Position numbers and translations under genes: made by a program. A DNA stretch of 64,000 nt from Poecilobothrus nobilitatus (Eukaryota > Arthropoda > Insecta > Diptera > Dolichopodidae): contig OX352772.1 of the NCBI GenBank assembly GCA_947095535.1, forward strand, positions 229,507,196 to 229,571,195, written 5' to 3'. Of the stretch, positions 31,642-42,616 are shown in pieces. Every line of letters begins with the position of its first letter. The stretch's first letter is position 1. The notes under the pieces were generated by a model. It saw only the letters and a program-made list of their open reading frames with translations. It searched no databases and was not told where the DNA came from.

Positions 31642-34063
31642 TCATATAGGAGCAAAAAACAAAAAATAACATGTAATTATAACCATAATGTAGAAATATG
31701 GTGAAATGAAATTAAATGAAATTATTTCATATTGAAGTTTTGAGTGGAATATGCCATAATAAACCATCAATAAGACCTTCTGAGAACAATAATTTCTAAG
31801 ATTGTAAATATGTCTAATGGCAACAAAAAAGTACTTTTTTAAGAATGACGTATGTGCCATTTTAATTTATTATCTATCCAAACACCTAGATATTTAAACA
31901 CAGAGACTTCTTCAATTAGAAAACAATTATTAGAACACTTATTATGTTCTTGAAATGTGATACTATGGTTCAAGGATAAAGGAACTACAGAAAAAATAGG
32001 ATATTTTACACACCTATTTGAGTGAAATTTTATTATATCGGTTTTTAAGCAAGGACTTACAATACTAAAAAACATAATTTTAGTTTTATCGCTAATTATA
32101 AGTTTATGCATAAAAAACCATTTCCTAAAAATATCAAGATCATAGTTAATATCATCTATTAAGTCAAGTGGATTATTGCTTTTATAATCACAAACCAAAT
32201 GATCAGCAAACGCAGTTAATTTACATTTAAAATCTTGAAAAAATATTGAATTTATGTAAATTAGAAACAAAATCGGTCCCAGAACTGAACCTTGTGGTAC
32301 TCCAATTTTGATATTGATGGGAGAGCTCAAGGTATCACCTATTTTTACTTTTTGGGATTTAAAATAAAACTAAGATAAGATTCGAGCCAATCAAATATGA
32401 AACCTCGAAAACCTATTTTTTGAATTTTATCAAGTAGAATTACATGGTTAACCATGTCGAATGCCTTTGATATGTCAACAAATAGACCAGCTGTACTTTT
32501 TTTATTATCTAGATAATGGTATAATTTTTTGCAAAAATCAAGAAGCGCATCTTTTGTTGTATTACCTTTTCTAAACCCAAATTGTTGTTCATTAAAGAAA
32601 TAATTTATATCAAGAAATGACGGAATTATTTTCTTCATGGCTTTTTCTAAAATTTTAGAGAAAAATGACAGAATAGAAATAGGCCTATAGTTATTTTTGT
32701 CTCTTCTATCACCTTTTTTAAAAAGAGGTAAAACCTCAGCTACCTTAAGAGCTGAAGGAAAAATACCACAATACACACTTTTATTAAAGATAATAACAAG
32801 AACGTCAACTATGTTTAAAGCAATCTTTTTTGGAAAATTGGATAAATTGGTAAATTGGAAATACTATCATTGGAAGATGCATTGGAATTTTTCAGTGATC
32901 TGATTATATAAAAAAGTTCAAGTGCAGAAAAGGGCTCAAACGCAAAACTATTAGCTTGGTAGTTTTCAGATATTATGTTTTCAAACTGAGCATTCCTATT
33001 TGAAGTAATATTTTCTGTACATAAATTATCTCCTACAATTGAAAAGTGATTATTAAAACTATTGGCAAAGACAAGCGGATTGTTAACTATTTGGTTATAG
33101 ACTGATAATTCCATGATTTTGCTTTTTACTTTTGAATTATTCGTGACACTATTTACAATTTCCCATACTTTTTTTCCATCGCTCCTGTGTTTAGTAAATT
33201 GCATACGGACAATATCTACTTTAGATTTCAATTTTTTACATAGTTTATTATAATATGTCGAAAGCCTAATATTACTTGGATGTTTTAAACACTTATTTCG
33301 AATTTTATTTTTATGGTTCACTTTTCGAGCTAAATTATTCCTAATCCAAGGTTTTAATCTCTGAATAATGAATATGAAGGTTAAGTGTGCTTAAGAATTC
33401 ATCAAAAGCAACAGAAGGATTATCAGATACAATTACATTTTCCCAAAATTCATATCTAAGTGAATTAATTAAAATATCGAAATCTATTTTTCTATAGGGA
33501 GACACCCTGTTTTTACAAGAATCATTTGAAATTACAGCATTATGTATCATCATAGAGGTCATGCAGTGATCAAAAATTTTTAGATAAAAGATGCCACCCT
33601 CACAAAGTAAAGATTTATTTGGAGGAAAACGTACAAAAATATGATCCAAACATGTACCCGATATAAGTCTAGTAGAATTATTAATAACACTAAGAAAACC
33701 ATTTGATGCTAATAAATACATATAATTATCAACATCGCTATTATTTACAAGAATATACAAATTTATATCCCCCAGTAAAATTACATTTTTCGATTTTAAA
33801 TTATGTAATAAGATACCTAATTCATTAAAAAAAACATCTCTATTTAAATTATTTTCATGTGGCCTATATATACCCAAGAAAACATATTTCACATTATTAA
33901 TAGTACAGATAATTTCTATGATATCAGCACTTACCATATTCAAATTTTTCTCTTCATAATTAATTTTTTCCTTTACAAATACTCCCGCTCCTCCACTAGT
34001 GTAAGAATCATTACTATTAGCTTTAAAAATAACAACCTGGAATATTAAAATTATTTTTCTCAT
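31642..34063 (-). pseudogene. LINE L9 ORF2: endonuclease, linker, RT with a mutated catalytic Asp
   Basis: Endonuclease (33341-34063): GGAGVFVKEKINYEEKN, FLGIYRPHENN, VILLGDINLYI, STRLISGTCLDHIFVRF, and FDHCMTSMMIHN. Linker (32815-33321): CKKLKSKVDIVRMQFTKHRS and VFANSFNNHFSIVGDNL. RT (31839-32776): LPLFKKGDRRDKNNYRPISI, EQQFGFRKGNTTKDALLDF, LFVDISKAFDMVNHVILLDK, IGVPQGSVLGPILFLIYINS, and TAFADHLVCDY. The catalytic FADD is FADH, so the second Asp is lost. FKYLGVWIDNKLKWH and the C-terminus up to 31642 follow. Frameshifts occur near 33330, 32815, 32340 and 31850. The endonuclease N-terminus is cut off at 34063. Confidence 0.85.
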
Positions 34064-34078
34064 GCATTACATGCATTC

Positions 34079-34858
34079 TCAAACATTACTAATGGAATTA
34101 ATTTCATGACAGAATGGATCATTGCAAAGGGCGTCATAGTTAAGAACGGTTTTAGTATCACTAAAATTTTCTATTATTGGCTGCACGTACGCGCTGATAA
34201 CTAGCATCAGATGATCTGACAAAGATGTATCAATTACGGAAAGGTCATATTCGTAATGCAATATATCAGTAATTATTATGTTCTATCTTCGTTTTTGATG
34301 TTTTACCTATTCTTCTTGCGAACTCTTCATTTATTTTCTTCCTAATTACAAATCTATTACTGATAATTTTATTTGAATAATTTATGAATTATTTTTTTTT
34401 TTATCTAATAGGTTTATTTTAAAGTCACCAATTATCAGTGAATGTTTTTAAGAGGAGTGTATATGATCTAATTTTCTTATAAAAATATCTATTTTTGTTT
34501 GATGAGACCTATCAGATATATTGATACGAAGTTAATACCTTATAAATACGCAAGAATTTCACTATTAATAAATGGGATTGATCGAATACTTCTTCAAAAA
34601 TTTGCGTCGAAGTGAGGGAATTTGCCACGCAGATAGTAGAACCTTCGTATGAGTTTTCCCATTTGAAAAATAAGCGGCAAAGTCTGGAATATTGAAAAAT
34701 TTATTTTCGCTCTTATTTATCCAAATTTCCGTAAGCACTATAGTGTCGATTCTATTGTTAAGAGAATTAACAAAAATTTCTAAATTATAAATTTTATTCC
34801 TAATACTTTGAATGTTAAGGTAAATAATATTGAATTTTTCCATATTTTGTGTCCCCAA
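34079..34858 (-). pseudogene. LINE L10 endonuclease fragment
   Basis: Start MGTQNMEKFNIIYLNIQSI at 34858, the typical beginning of a LINE ORF2 endonuclease, with TIVLTEIWINKSENKFF. After frameshifts, SIYRSHQTKIDIFIRKL and LIIGDFKINLLDKK (about 34420) are readable, then DLSVIDTSLSDHLMLVIS (34079-34261). The RT domain is missing; the fragment abuts L9 at about 34070. Confidence 0.78.
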
Positions 34859-34929
34859 TACTTTTGGATAATACTGTAGAGTAATTTATTTTTACCCTAG
34901 GAATACTGACCAAATCAAAACAAGGATTA

Positions 34930-35290
34930 TCAATTGTGTGATTATAATTAATTTTAAGTTTATAAATTTTTGTAAAAATTTTGTAAATTAGAATAAAAGT
35001 TAAAAAAAAATAAAAAATAAGAGTTATTAAATATAAAGATATAATATGTAAATTTAAATTTAGAAATTTAGTAAAAATTTTGTTAAATTAAAATACAAAA
35101 TAAGAAAGTAAAAAACAAAAAAATAACAGTTATTAAATGTGAGAATATACGTAAACTTAAGTTTTGGAATTTTATTAAAAAATGTTCTAAAATTTAAAAG
35201 AGAATAAAACGAATAAAATTAGTAAAATTAGAATAAAAATTATGTAAAAAAATAAAAACTGTTAAATATGAGTGTATATGACACTTTACT
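34930..35290. repeat. degenerate ~110-130-bp AT-rich tandem repeat
   Basis: Three diverged units around GTTATTAAAT/GTTAAATATGA and TTTTGTAAATTAGAATAAAA. It lies just upstream of the L10 ORF2 start on the minus strand, so it may be L10 leader. Confidence 0.45.
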
Positions 35291-35968
35291 GGAAAAAAAA
35301 ATTCCGAATGATTTAAAATCTTGAAAAAAAATTCCGAAAATACCAAAATGCGAATAATATAAAATCTCGAAAAAACAAATCCCGAAATAAAAAACTCCGT
35401 CGGCCGAATTATTTTGGTGATTCCAAAAACAAATAATTTTAATTCAAGATTATTGCTTGAAATATTATTTTTATTATAATCATCTAGTCAATATTTAAAA
35501 AGGTATAAAATAATTTTAAAGACTTTCTTTTATACAAATAATATGAACCGGGTTGCTATCATATCATCATATAATATCAATTTTTATATTTATTTTTTCA
35601 AATGTGCTACTAATTAATTGTTATAAAATAAAGTGGAGATAAAAAAAATTTCAGTTTGTCTGCGTACACTCCTGACTAAATTTTCCAAACTAAAAAAATA
35701 GATAGAAATTTTACGTTTAATGAAAAATATACAGACACTTTGGATAAAAATGGCATAGTTTGAAACATAATAATATTTTAGTTAATAACATAATAATGTT
35801 ATAGTTTGAAAAAATAATAAGCAATAGGCAATGTGGTAGGAATATTCTACTGCATAAAAGCGTATATAATAATATATTCGTTCATATTCATCTATCGTTA
35901 TTATAGATAAACAGATGATAAAAGTATGTAATGGAAGAAGTATACATAATTTAATTCCTAACTACATA
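35291..35968. other. AT-rich spacer with ATTCCGAA/ATCCCGAA motifs
   Basis: At 35290-35410 a short motif (AAATTCCGAA, AAATCCCGAA) recurs three or four times. Otherwise nothing recognisable. Confidence 0.4.
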
Positions 35969-36944
35969 AAGGGTCTTTCAAATTAAGTTTTCAAAAGTAA
36001 ATAATTAAAAGACATAAAATTTGAATTGAAACTGGAAAAGTTTTTATTTATTTTTGAAGTACAATGTTTGCCATTTATACTCTGGAAATGATATTCCCCA
36101 TGTGGTCACCTCTTGCGTCTCTATAGTACCTGATTCCTTTACACTCCTGACATTCTCGACACCGAGTCTGGAAATAACACGGTCTGGAAATTTTGTATGC
36201 AGTAATTGCAGTGTTTGTCTGGCTATATGACACGCAGCCTCATCTTGTTGAAACCACATGTCCTCAGTATCAATATTTTCCAGTTTTGGCCATAAAAGTT
36301 CTGATCATGTCGCGATATCTGATACCGTTAATGGTTATGGCTCTTCTAGCATCATTTTCGAAAAAGTACGAAACAATCACACCACCAGACCACAATACAC
36401 ACGAAACAGTGGCTTTTTGTGGATGCGTTGGCTTCTCTTAGATCACGCGAGGGATTTCCTCTCCTCAACTACGGCAGTTTTGTTTATTAACGTAGCTACC
36501 GATCTCGAAATGTGTTTCGTCTGAAAAGATGATTTTTTTTAAAAAATCGTCGGTTTGTTCTAGTATCCAATTGGCAAGTTCCGACGCATGAAATGATCTT
36601 GTGGCAGCAATTATTGTGTCAATTGAACTTTGTAGGCCTTCAACGCTAAATCTTTGTGCATAATTTGCCATACAGTTGACTCAGAAAGCCCCAATTATTG
36701 TGAACGTAGGAAAATTGACATGGTGGGGTCAGCTGTAACACTATCACTCACAGCACAAATATTTTCTTGTGAACGACCGACACTAGCATACTGATGTCTT
36801 TCTTGATCTTGTACTGCACCAGTTTGTTGTAATGGCAAATGGCAAACCTTCAACTGTCAAAATGACATATAATATGGGTGCGTTCAATGTTTGAAGTGTG
36901 TTACTCAGGCACCTACTTTTGAAAACTCAATTTGAAAGATCTTG
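35969..36944 (-). mobile_element. mariner-like element 2, internally deleted, 976 bp
   Basis: Inverted termini start AAGGGTCTTTCAAATTAAGT at 35969 and CAAGATCTTTCAAATTGAGT on the complement of 36944, continuing TTTCAAAAGTA at both. TA lies at both flanks (35967-35968, 36945-36946). It is a different family from 3600-4899. Confidence 0.85.
36044..36850 (-). pseudogene. mariner-like transposase 2, internally deleted
   Basis: Remnant pieces on the minus strand: TGAVQDQERHQYASVGRSQE, then LGLSESTVWQIMHKDLALKA (about 36650-36850). ANWILEQTDDFLKKIIFSDE follows, with THF and YVNKQNCRS (36465-36671). Then come a diverged stretch and MWFQQDEAACHIARQTLQLL with FPDRVISRLG (36044-36259). The first two catalytic Asp residues survive. 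The third (the WPPRS-D-LTP block) is deleted, and the end VTTWGISFPEYKWQTLYF follows directly. The N-terminal DNA-binding half is also mostly gone. Confidence 0.83.
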
Positions 36945-37364
36945 TATATCATATATGTGTTAAGTGACTGTGAGATAGTATGTGTTATGTACATACATGT
37001 AATAAAAATATTATGTATTAATGTAAAATATTATGTATTATCTACATACATATAATAAAAATATTAAAAATTAACATTTAACTTTGACCATTTGCCGAAT
37101 TTATTTAAATTTTTCTTACAATTTCAGTACTAGGGTAGATAAAAATTATTGTTGTCTAGAGAACAATTTATCCTTTCGTACAAAAAAATGACTTTGGTTA
37201 TGATATTATAGTATATTGAAAAGAAATTTAAGTAAATAAGAAAATTCACGTGCTGTCAGAGTTGAATTCCTGCCAATATTTTTTTTTTCGCTCTTTTTCT
37301 TATTTAAATTTTTATAAAAATATTCAAAACCGGGAATAAAAATAAAATATAAAAACTTACTTAT
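36945..37364. other. AT-rich spacer, nothing recognised
   Basis: Repeated TACATAATATTATGTATTA-like stretches near 36990-37070; no coding trace. Confidence 0.4.
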
Positions 37365-38350
37365 GAAATTAATATAATGTATTAAATTAAATTAATTAGC
37401 TGGTCCCTTTAAAAAATACAAATTAAAATAATAGTAATAATAATAATAGTAATTTTGTTCTTTTCTTTTTTTTGCTTTATTAGTAAATAAATATTTACAT
37501 TTACCTATATTTTAATAATATTTCACACATAAAAAATTGCTGATTATACTCCAGATAAAAACAAAAAAAAAAAATTATTTATAAAATGAAATATTCATAG
37601 TCTTACATACCAACAATAATTATTTTAAAATTAGATTACGTTACGATCTTAGCTGTATGGTCTTATTAGTTATATAAAAAAAACAAATTATAATAAAATT
37701 CTTTCCTTGCTTACTTCACTCTAATTGTAAAAATTGCAGTTACATACTTTCATAGATACATAGTGACAAAAAAGCAACAAGAGACGAGAAATATAAAATT
37801 ATGTCGTTTTCTTTTCTCAAAAAAGTTTTGACCAGGGGTTATACTTTTTTTTTGAGGTCACAATTTTTCCGTTCTTTTCTGAAAAAAATGCAAAACTGAA
37901 AAAAATGTTCGTGTTCTTTTCTGAAAAACATTTAGGGCAAAACTCGCACAGGGCAACATTTTTTTAAAAACTTGACCTGAAAATATTGACGGGCCAATAA
38001 AATTTTCCAAATTCAGCAAACTGAAAAAAAAATGTTGCCCTTTTTCTGTTCTATTCTAAAAAATGTTCAGGTCAAAACTGAAAAAAAAAGTTCAAAACTA
38101 GAAAAAAAAGATTTGACTTTTTTCAGTTTTGCACTTTGTCAGGTCAAACTTTTTTTTTCGGAAAAGAAAACGACATTAGTTTTACAATAATATTTACTAC
38201 CGCATAATATGGCTATTAATTTTTTTCGTAAATACATGTAACTATCAATGAGTTTTAATTCATATGGTAATTCATTATACTTTTTTAAACAAATGTACAT
38301 ACAAAATATTCTTTTTTGATTTTCCGTTCTGAAAAACTTTAAATAAAAAT
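37365..38350. repeat. segment repeated as the right half of each A block
   Basis: Collinear with 42160-43398, 46098-47330 and 54750-55990, apart from MITE length and a ~40-bp insertion at about 42475. It contains a MITE (37802-38175) and the LINE L11 tail. This is the only copy without a HINE at its right edge: here TAAATAAAAA runs straight into TTAGATTGG, giving the empty site for the array. Confidence 0.85.
37802..38175. mobile_element. Harbinger-like MITE, 374 bp
   Basis: Ends TGTCGTTTTCTTTTC and its complement GAAAAGAAAACGACA, flanked by TTA on both sides (37799-37801, 38176-38178). A 3-bp TWA target fits PIF/Harbinger. The inside is made of inverted AAAACTGAAAAAA / TTTTTTCAGTTTT pieces. 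Compared with the other three copies it lacks about 225 bp in the middle. Confidence 0.72.
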
Positions 38351-40505
38351 TAGATTGGTTCCTTGTATTTCTGTTATGAATATCAAAATTTGTATTAAGT
38401 ATAAAATTATGTTTAATTTCGTTAAAAATAATTGTAAAAGCTGTTAAATACATTTCCCGTTCACATAAATTACTCAAGCTAATATACGGATTTACATATA
38501 GCAAACTAATGGGAAACCTTGTTGGGTAATTATGAATAATTTTTATAGTCTTTTTATTCAGTATATCTAGCTTACTAATGGCAATTTCCGATGCTGCGAT
38601 ACATATGGGAGTCAGATATATAAAATGGAATAAATATATATTAACATACTTAGTTCAATTTTGCTAAGATATTTTACAAAAAAATGGAACATTATTCAAC
38701 AACATTTTCATTTACTGAGGAAACTACAATAGTCAGTATACAAAATGAGGTTCAAGTTGATGAAATTACATCTAGAATTAATGGAAACTGAACAATTCAT
38801 ACCACCGTTTCAAGTCTTAGATGAAGATATAGTGGAGCAACAAATTTGGGAAATAAATAACCAAGAAGGAGATCCTGACTATTTTGCCGAACTTTTTAGA
38901 AATAATTTATAGCATAAAACAATATATAAGAATATTTGTGTAAATGTTTATGTATGTATTTATATGAGCAATTTGTTACATAAATTCTTTAGTTAGGAAT
39001 CTTTGTAATCGCCGTAAAATAAAAATATATGGAGAGATTTTTTTAATTATAGAGTTAATGTGATCATACCATTTCAGTTTCTAATCTAATATTAAACCAA
39101 GATAGTTAAACGATTCAGCAGTTTCTCTAACATTATTTCTGAAATTAAAAGTGGTGTTATTAAAAGTTTTGTTTTAAAACAGTATCATTTTTGTTTTTTT
39201 AATATTTAAAGCAAGGCGATTTTTGGTAAGCCACTCTTCTATTACATTCAGATCATGTTGAACGGCACATCTCAGATCTTCCTCACTAGCTTTAACATAT
39301 TTTAATACAGCACCGTCTGCATATAACTGTATAGATCCTTTTAAGTTTAAGCGTGACATATTATATATATAAAATTTATATAGATTAGGTCCCAAAATCG
39401 AACCCTGAGGAACCATTTTTTTATCATCTTATCACTGCTAGTTACGTCCCCATTCGAACTTTTTGTATTCTATCCGAAAGATATGATTTAATAAAGGCTA
39501 TGTGATTCAAATTAAATCGCAAGTTAGAAAATTTCAAAAGAAGAACATCATGGTCAACAAAATCAAAAGCTTTTTTTAAATCGAGAAATAATCAAGAAAC
39601 ATACTTTTTATTGTCCATATTTCTAGAAATAAAATCTGTTAAGCTCAAGCAGGCCGCTGTTGTGTTAGATTTTTTTCGAAACCATACTGTTTTTCATTAA
39701 AAATATTATTATAAGTTATAAACGTATCTGATCGGGTTTTAATTATAATTTCAAAAATTTTTGAAAATGCACTAAGTATAGATACAGGTCGATAGTTATT
39801 TCGGGGTCTTTGGCTTCCACTTTTAAGTTGGAAAAACAGAAGTTTGAAACATCGTATTAATGAATTTGACGAATACAGGAGCCAAATCTTTAGCAAATTT
39901 TTTGACAAACTTTGTCGAAATACAGTCATAACCAGTTGCAGCTGCAGATCTTAACGAATTGATTACATTATCGACCTCGTCATTATTAGTCTTCGGAAAT
40001 ATCAATTTCAGTTGTAATATTAATAAAGAAATTATTCATTATATTTGCAATGCCTTGTTTGTTTTTAATATTTCCATTAAAATGCTCGATTTCATTAATG
40101 CTTGGAAAAGAAATATTTTTATTAAACATTATCAGTCTATAAATATCTCATAATTTTTACTATTGTTGGGATCAGCAGATAATTTATTAGAAAAATATTG
40201 TTTTTGGCCTGCAATAATAATTTGGATACTTTATCTTTGTGTTTGTGATATAGATTTCCTGTACGCTTATCATTTAGATATGTTCTCTTAAATTTTAAAT
40301 AGCAATCTCTTATTTTCATTTAATTAACAATATGATCTGTTATCAACTTTTTTTCTTTTTATTGTTTTTTACAGGAATCGTTTTTGTGTATTTTTTTATT
40401 AACGAGGTTAATTTACTAACAAAGTAATCAAAATTATTGTGTGTGTTTATTGTGTCCCAAAATTTGTCTTTTGCAATTTTCTCAAAATCAACAACTGTTT
40501 TAAAA
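38180..40505 (-). pseudogene. LINE L11 ORF2 (linker, RT, C-terminus), copy 1
   Basis: Linker: FEKIAKDKFWDTINTHNNFD at about 40480, then MKIRDCYLKFKRTYLNDKRT (40137-40319). RT: ATGYDCISTKFVKKFAKDLA (39823-40005), NNYRPVSILSAFSKIFEIII, NEKQYGFEKN, a damaged LDLKKAFDFVDHDVLLLKFS (39530-39610), VPQGSILGPNLYKFYIYN, and the catalytic block. That block reads LYADGAVLKY, so the second Asp of YADD is Gly. C-terminus: LKWYDHINSIIKKISPYIFI near 39050. A ~330-bp foreign stretch then interrupts it (38655-38985). It continues with KLDILNKKTIKIIHNYPTRF and NLCEREMYL...NTRNQSNFYLKF...YNELPYELK to about 38180. No endonuclease; the 5' side meets the CACTA remnant. Confidence 0.85.
38684..38912 (+). pseudogene. 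small unknown ORF inserted in LINE L11, copy 1
   Basis: Two overlapping frames: MEHYSTTFSFTEETTIVSIQ from 38684 (stop at about 38791), and a 55-codon frame from ATG 38745 (METEQFIPPFQVLDEDIVEQ, then WEINNQEGDPDYFAELFRNN) to TAG 38912. Together they look like one acidic protein of about 70 residues with a frameshift. It lies in a ~330-bp stretch interrupting the LINE. I do not recognise it. Confidence 0.35.
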
Positions 40506-40509
40506 CAAA

Positions 40510-41188
40510 TCATTTTTTCTTTAATTTAACTTCTATAGAATTTGCAAAAAAAAAGTTAAAAAGCATCTTATATGAATATTTAAAGAAAGGTTCTAAAATA
40601 TCAGTTAAGAGGGTTTTTGTATCTTAATAAAATATAGCTATTATTATTAGTTCAACTTCAGGAAGACTGTGGATACGAATCAAAATAGGCCAAAACTGAA
40701 ACTTTCAGCTCTTACTAATAGGTAATCCGTCAATATTAAATGTTAAAGAAATTGTGCTATCTTTTGATAAATTGTAAAATGTTTGTTTTATTGAATCTTG
40801 TAGCGGATTATACCAATATGAACCCGAACCCATTCGAATTGTGTCAATGGTTACAGTTGTTTTTAAGAGTGTTTTGCTACAGATTGGTAAAATGTTAAGA
40901 TTTTTTATACTTTTAAAAATTTTTAGTAAGTCTGTTAAGGCAACGTGAGATATTTGATGTCGTAAAGCCCATTCTGAGGCGATCAGTGAACGATTCCTTT
41001 GACCATTCATCGTCATCTTCTGATAAATCGTCTTTGTCGCAATCATTAACCAAATCATAATATCCACTATTTTCTTCATAACATTCATTATAAGAATAGG
41101 ACTCTTCATTAGTACTAGTAGTATGCTCTTTCTCACAGTAGTTTTTTAACAAATTAGTGGTTGAATGAAAATGAGTTGGTTCTTCCAT
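40510..41188 (-). pseudogene. CACTA/EnSpm-like (Tnp2-type) transposase N-terminal remnant, copy 1
   Basis: Start MEEPTHFHSTTNLLKNYCEK at 41188, followed by an acidic stretch (CDKDDLSEDDDEWSKESF). A frameshift near 40985 leads to SEWALRHQISHVALTDLLKI, KTLLKTTVTIDTIRMGSGSY, and TFNIDGLPISKS with a stop (TGA) at about 40710. The frame continues KFQFWPILIRIHSLPEVEL, TLLTDILEPFFKYSYKMLF and IEVKLKKKMIC to about 40510. The FNIDGLP...FWPIL pattern is that of Tnp2-like transposases as I recall them; the family call is by memory of motifs. The catalytic core is absent. LINE L11 begins at its end. Confidence 0.6.
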
Positions 41189-41693
41189 ATTTTTATTTAT
41201 TCTCAATATTAGTTTAATATTTAGTTTAGTTTCCTATAAAATGTTATAAAATACTTATATGGAATTTTTTATTGTTCATGTTTCTGAAAAAATAATACAA
41301 GTAGATAAAATTGAATTGGATCAGTGTTGACTCAGCATAATTTCTCAAAAATTTTATATGATATTGAATTTCACGTCTATATTTCCTATTAAAATTTTTT
41401 TTATTTTCAAGAAAAAATTTATTAAATACGACAATTGTTCTTGCAAACTCCATTGTATGTTTAAAACTAAAGAAAACTAATTAAGCCAGTAATTCAGAAA
41501 TAAAATATGAAAATACTAAGAATTAACTAAATCTTCTCTGGGTAGGAGTGCTAAGGGGTGTAGAAATCTATTAGGTATTAGGTAAGTTTATGAATGTATT
41601 ACGTTTAGGTTCGATCGCAATTCTATGGTCTTATCCAGAGAAGACGTTTTGTTTTTTTTTCTGATAATCATATTTTTATTCAAAATTGTATAA

Positions 41694-42148
41694 AAGGTTA
41701 ATTTTAAGATTAAAAAGTGTTATAAGACGGTAAGTTTAGCAACAGAAAAGATCAAAATTTTTTGGGCTGATAACATTTTACATGGTTATAAATATTGTAT
41801 TTGTGGCCGGAAATGGACTTCAATCAAGATAATTAATTGGAAAATATTCCATGATTTTTTGGAGATATATCTAACACCAGAAGGGGGGGAAAAGGCATGT
41901 GTTTTAAAAATTAGAAATGATGAGTCAATAAATAATAAATTATTTTTATCTCCATTGGATTGGCAACATATTAAAATAGAAGTATATGGCGGCGATATTT
42001 CCATTATTGGTACAATCAGACAATCATCAACAAAAATCAAGTAACCAACAGTTTTGGAGGTGATTGTCCTTTTGCTGAAGAAGATGATTGGGAGTTGATT
42101 GAGAAAAATATTTCAAATGTATTATCAAAAGATAAGAATAAAAGTTAA
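41694..42148 (+). pseudogene. unknown ORF in block A, one frameshift
   Basis: An open frame from 41694 (no ATG near its start): TVSLATEKIKIFWADNILHG, then YKYCICGRKWTSIKIINWKI, FLEIYLTPEGGEKACVLKIR, LSPLDWQHIKIEVYGGDISI. Near 42030 the frame shifts by one base and continues NQVTNSFGGDCPFAEEDDWE, LIEKNISNVLSKDKNKS, stopping at TAA 42146-42148. Total about 150 residues, with a C-x-C pair and an acidic end. GACGGTAAGT at 41725 could be a splice donor, so an exon structure is possible. I do not recognise the protein. A 9-10-bp inverted pair CTTCTCTGG/CCAGAGAAG (about 41533, 41633) lies just upstream. Confidence 0.4.
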
Positions 42149-42616
42149 GAAATTAATTTAAGAAATTAATATAATGTATTAAATTAAATTAATTAGCTGG
42201 TCCCTTTAAAAAAATACAAATTAAAATAATAGTAATAATAATAATAGTAATTTTGTTCTTTTTTTTTTTTTTGCTTTATTAGCAAATAAATATTTACATT
42301 TACCTATATTTTAATAATATTTCACAGATAAAAAATTGCTGATTATACTCCAGATAAAAACAAAAAAAAAAATTATTTATAAAATGAAATATTCATAGTC
42401 TTACATACCAACAATAATTATTTTAAAATTAGATTACGTTACGATCTTAGCTGTATGGTCTTATTAGTTATATAGTATGGTCTTACACGTTCACAAAAAT
42501 TTTTGCTCATGTATTCTTTCCTTGCTTTCTTCACTCTAATTGTAAAAATTGCAGTTACATACTTTCATAGATACATAGTGACAAAAAAGCAACAAGAGAC
42601 GAGAAATATAAGATTA

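Noticed and set aside
38655..38985. Harbinger-type second ORF as the identity of the small acidic frame
   Set aside because: No Myb/SANT or DDE motif is visible; the nearby Harbinger-like MITE alone is not evidence.
41244..41453. 69-codon minus ORF in the A blocks (also 45182, 53834)
   Set aside because: Low-complexity AT-rich composition and no motif; identical only because the block is duplicated.
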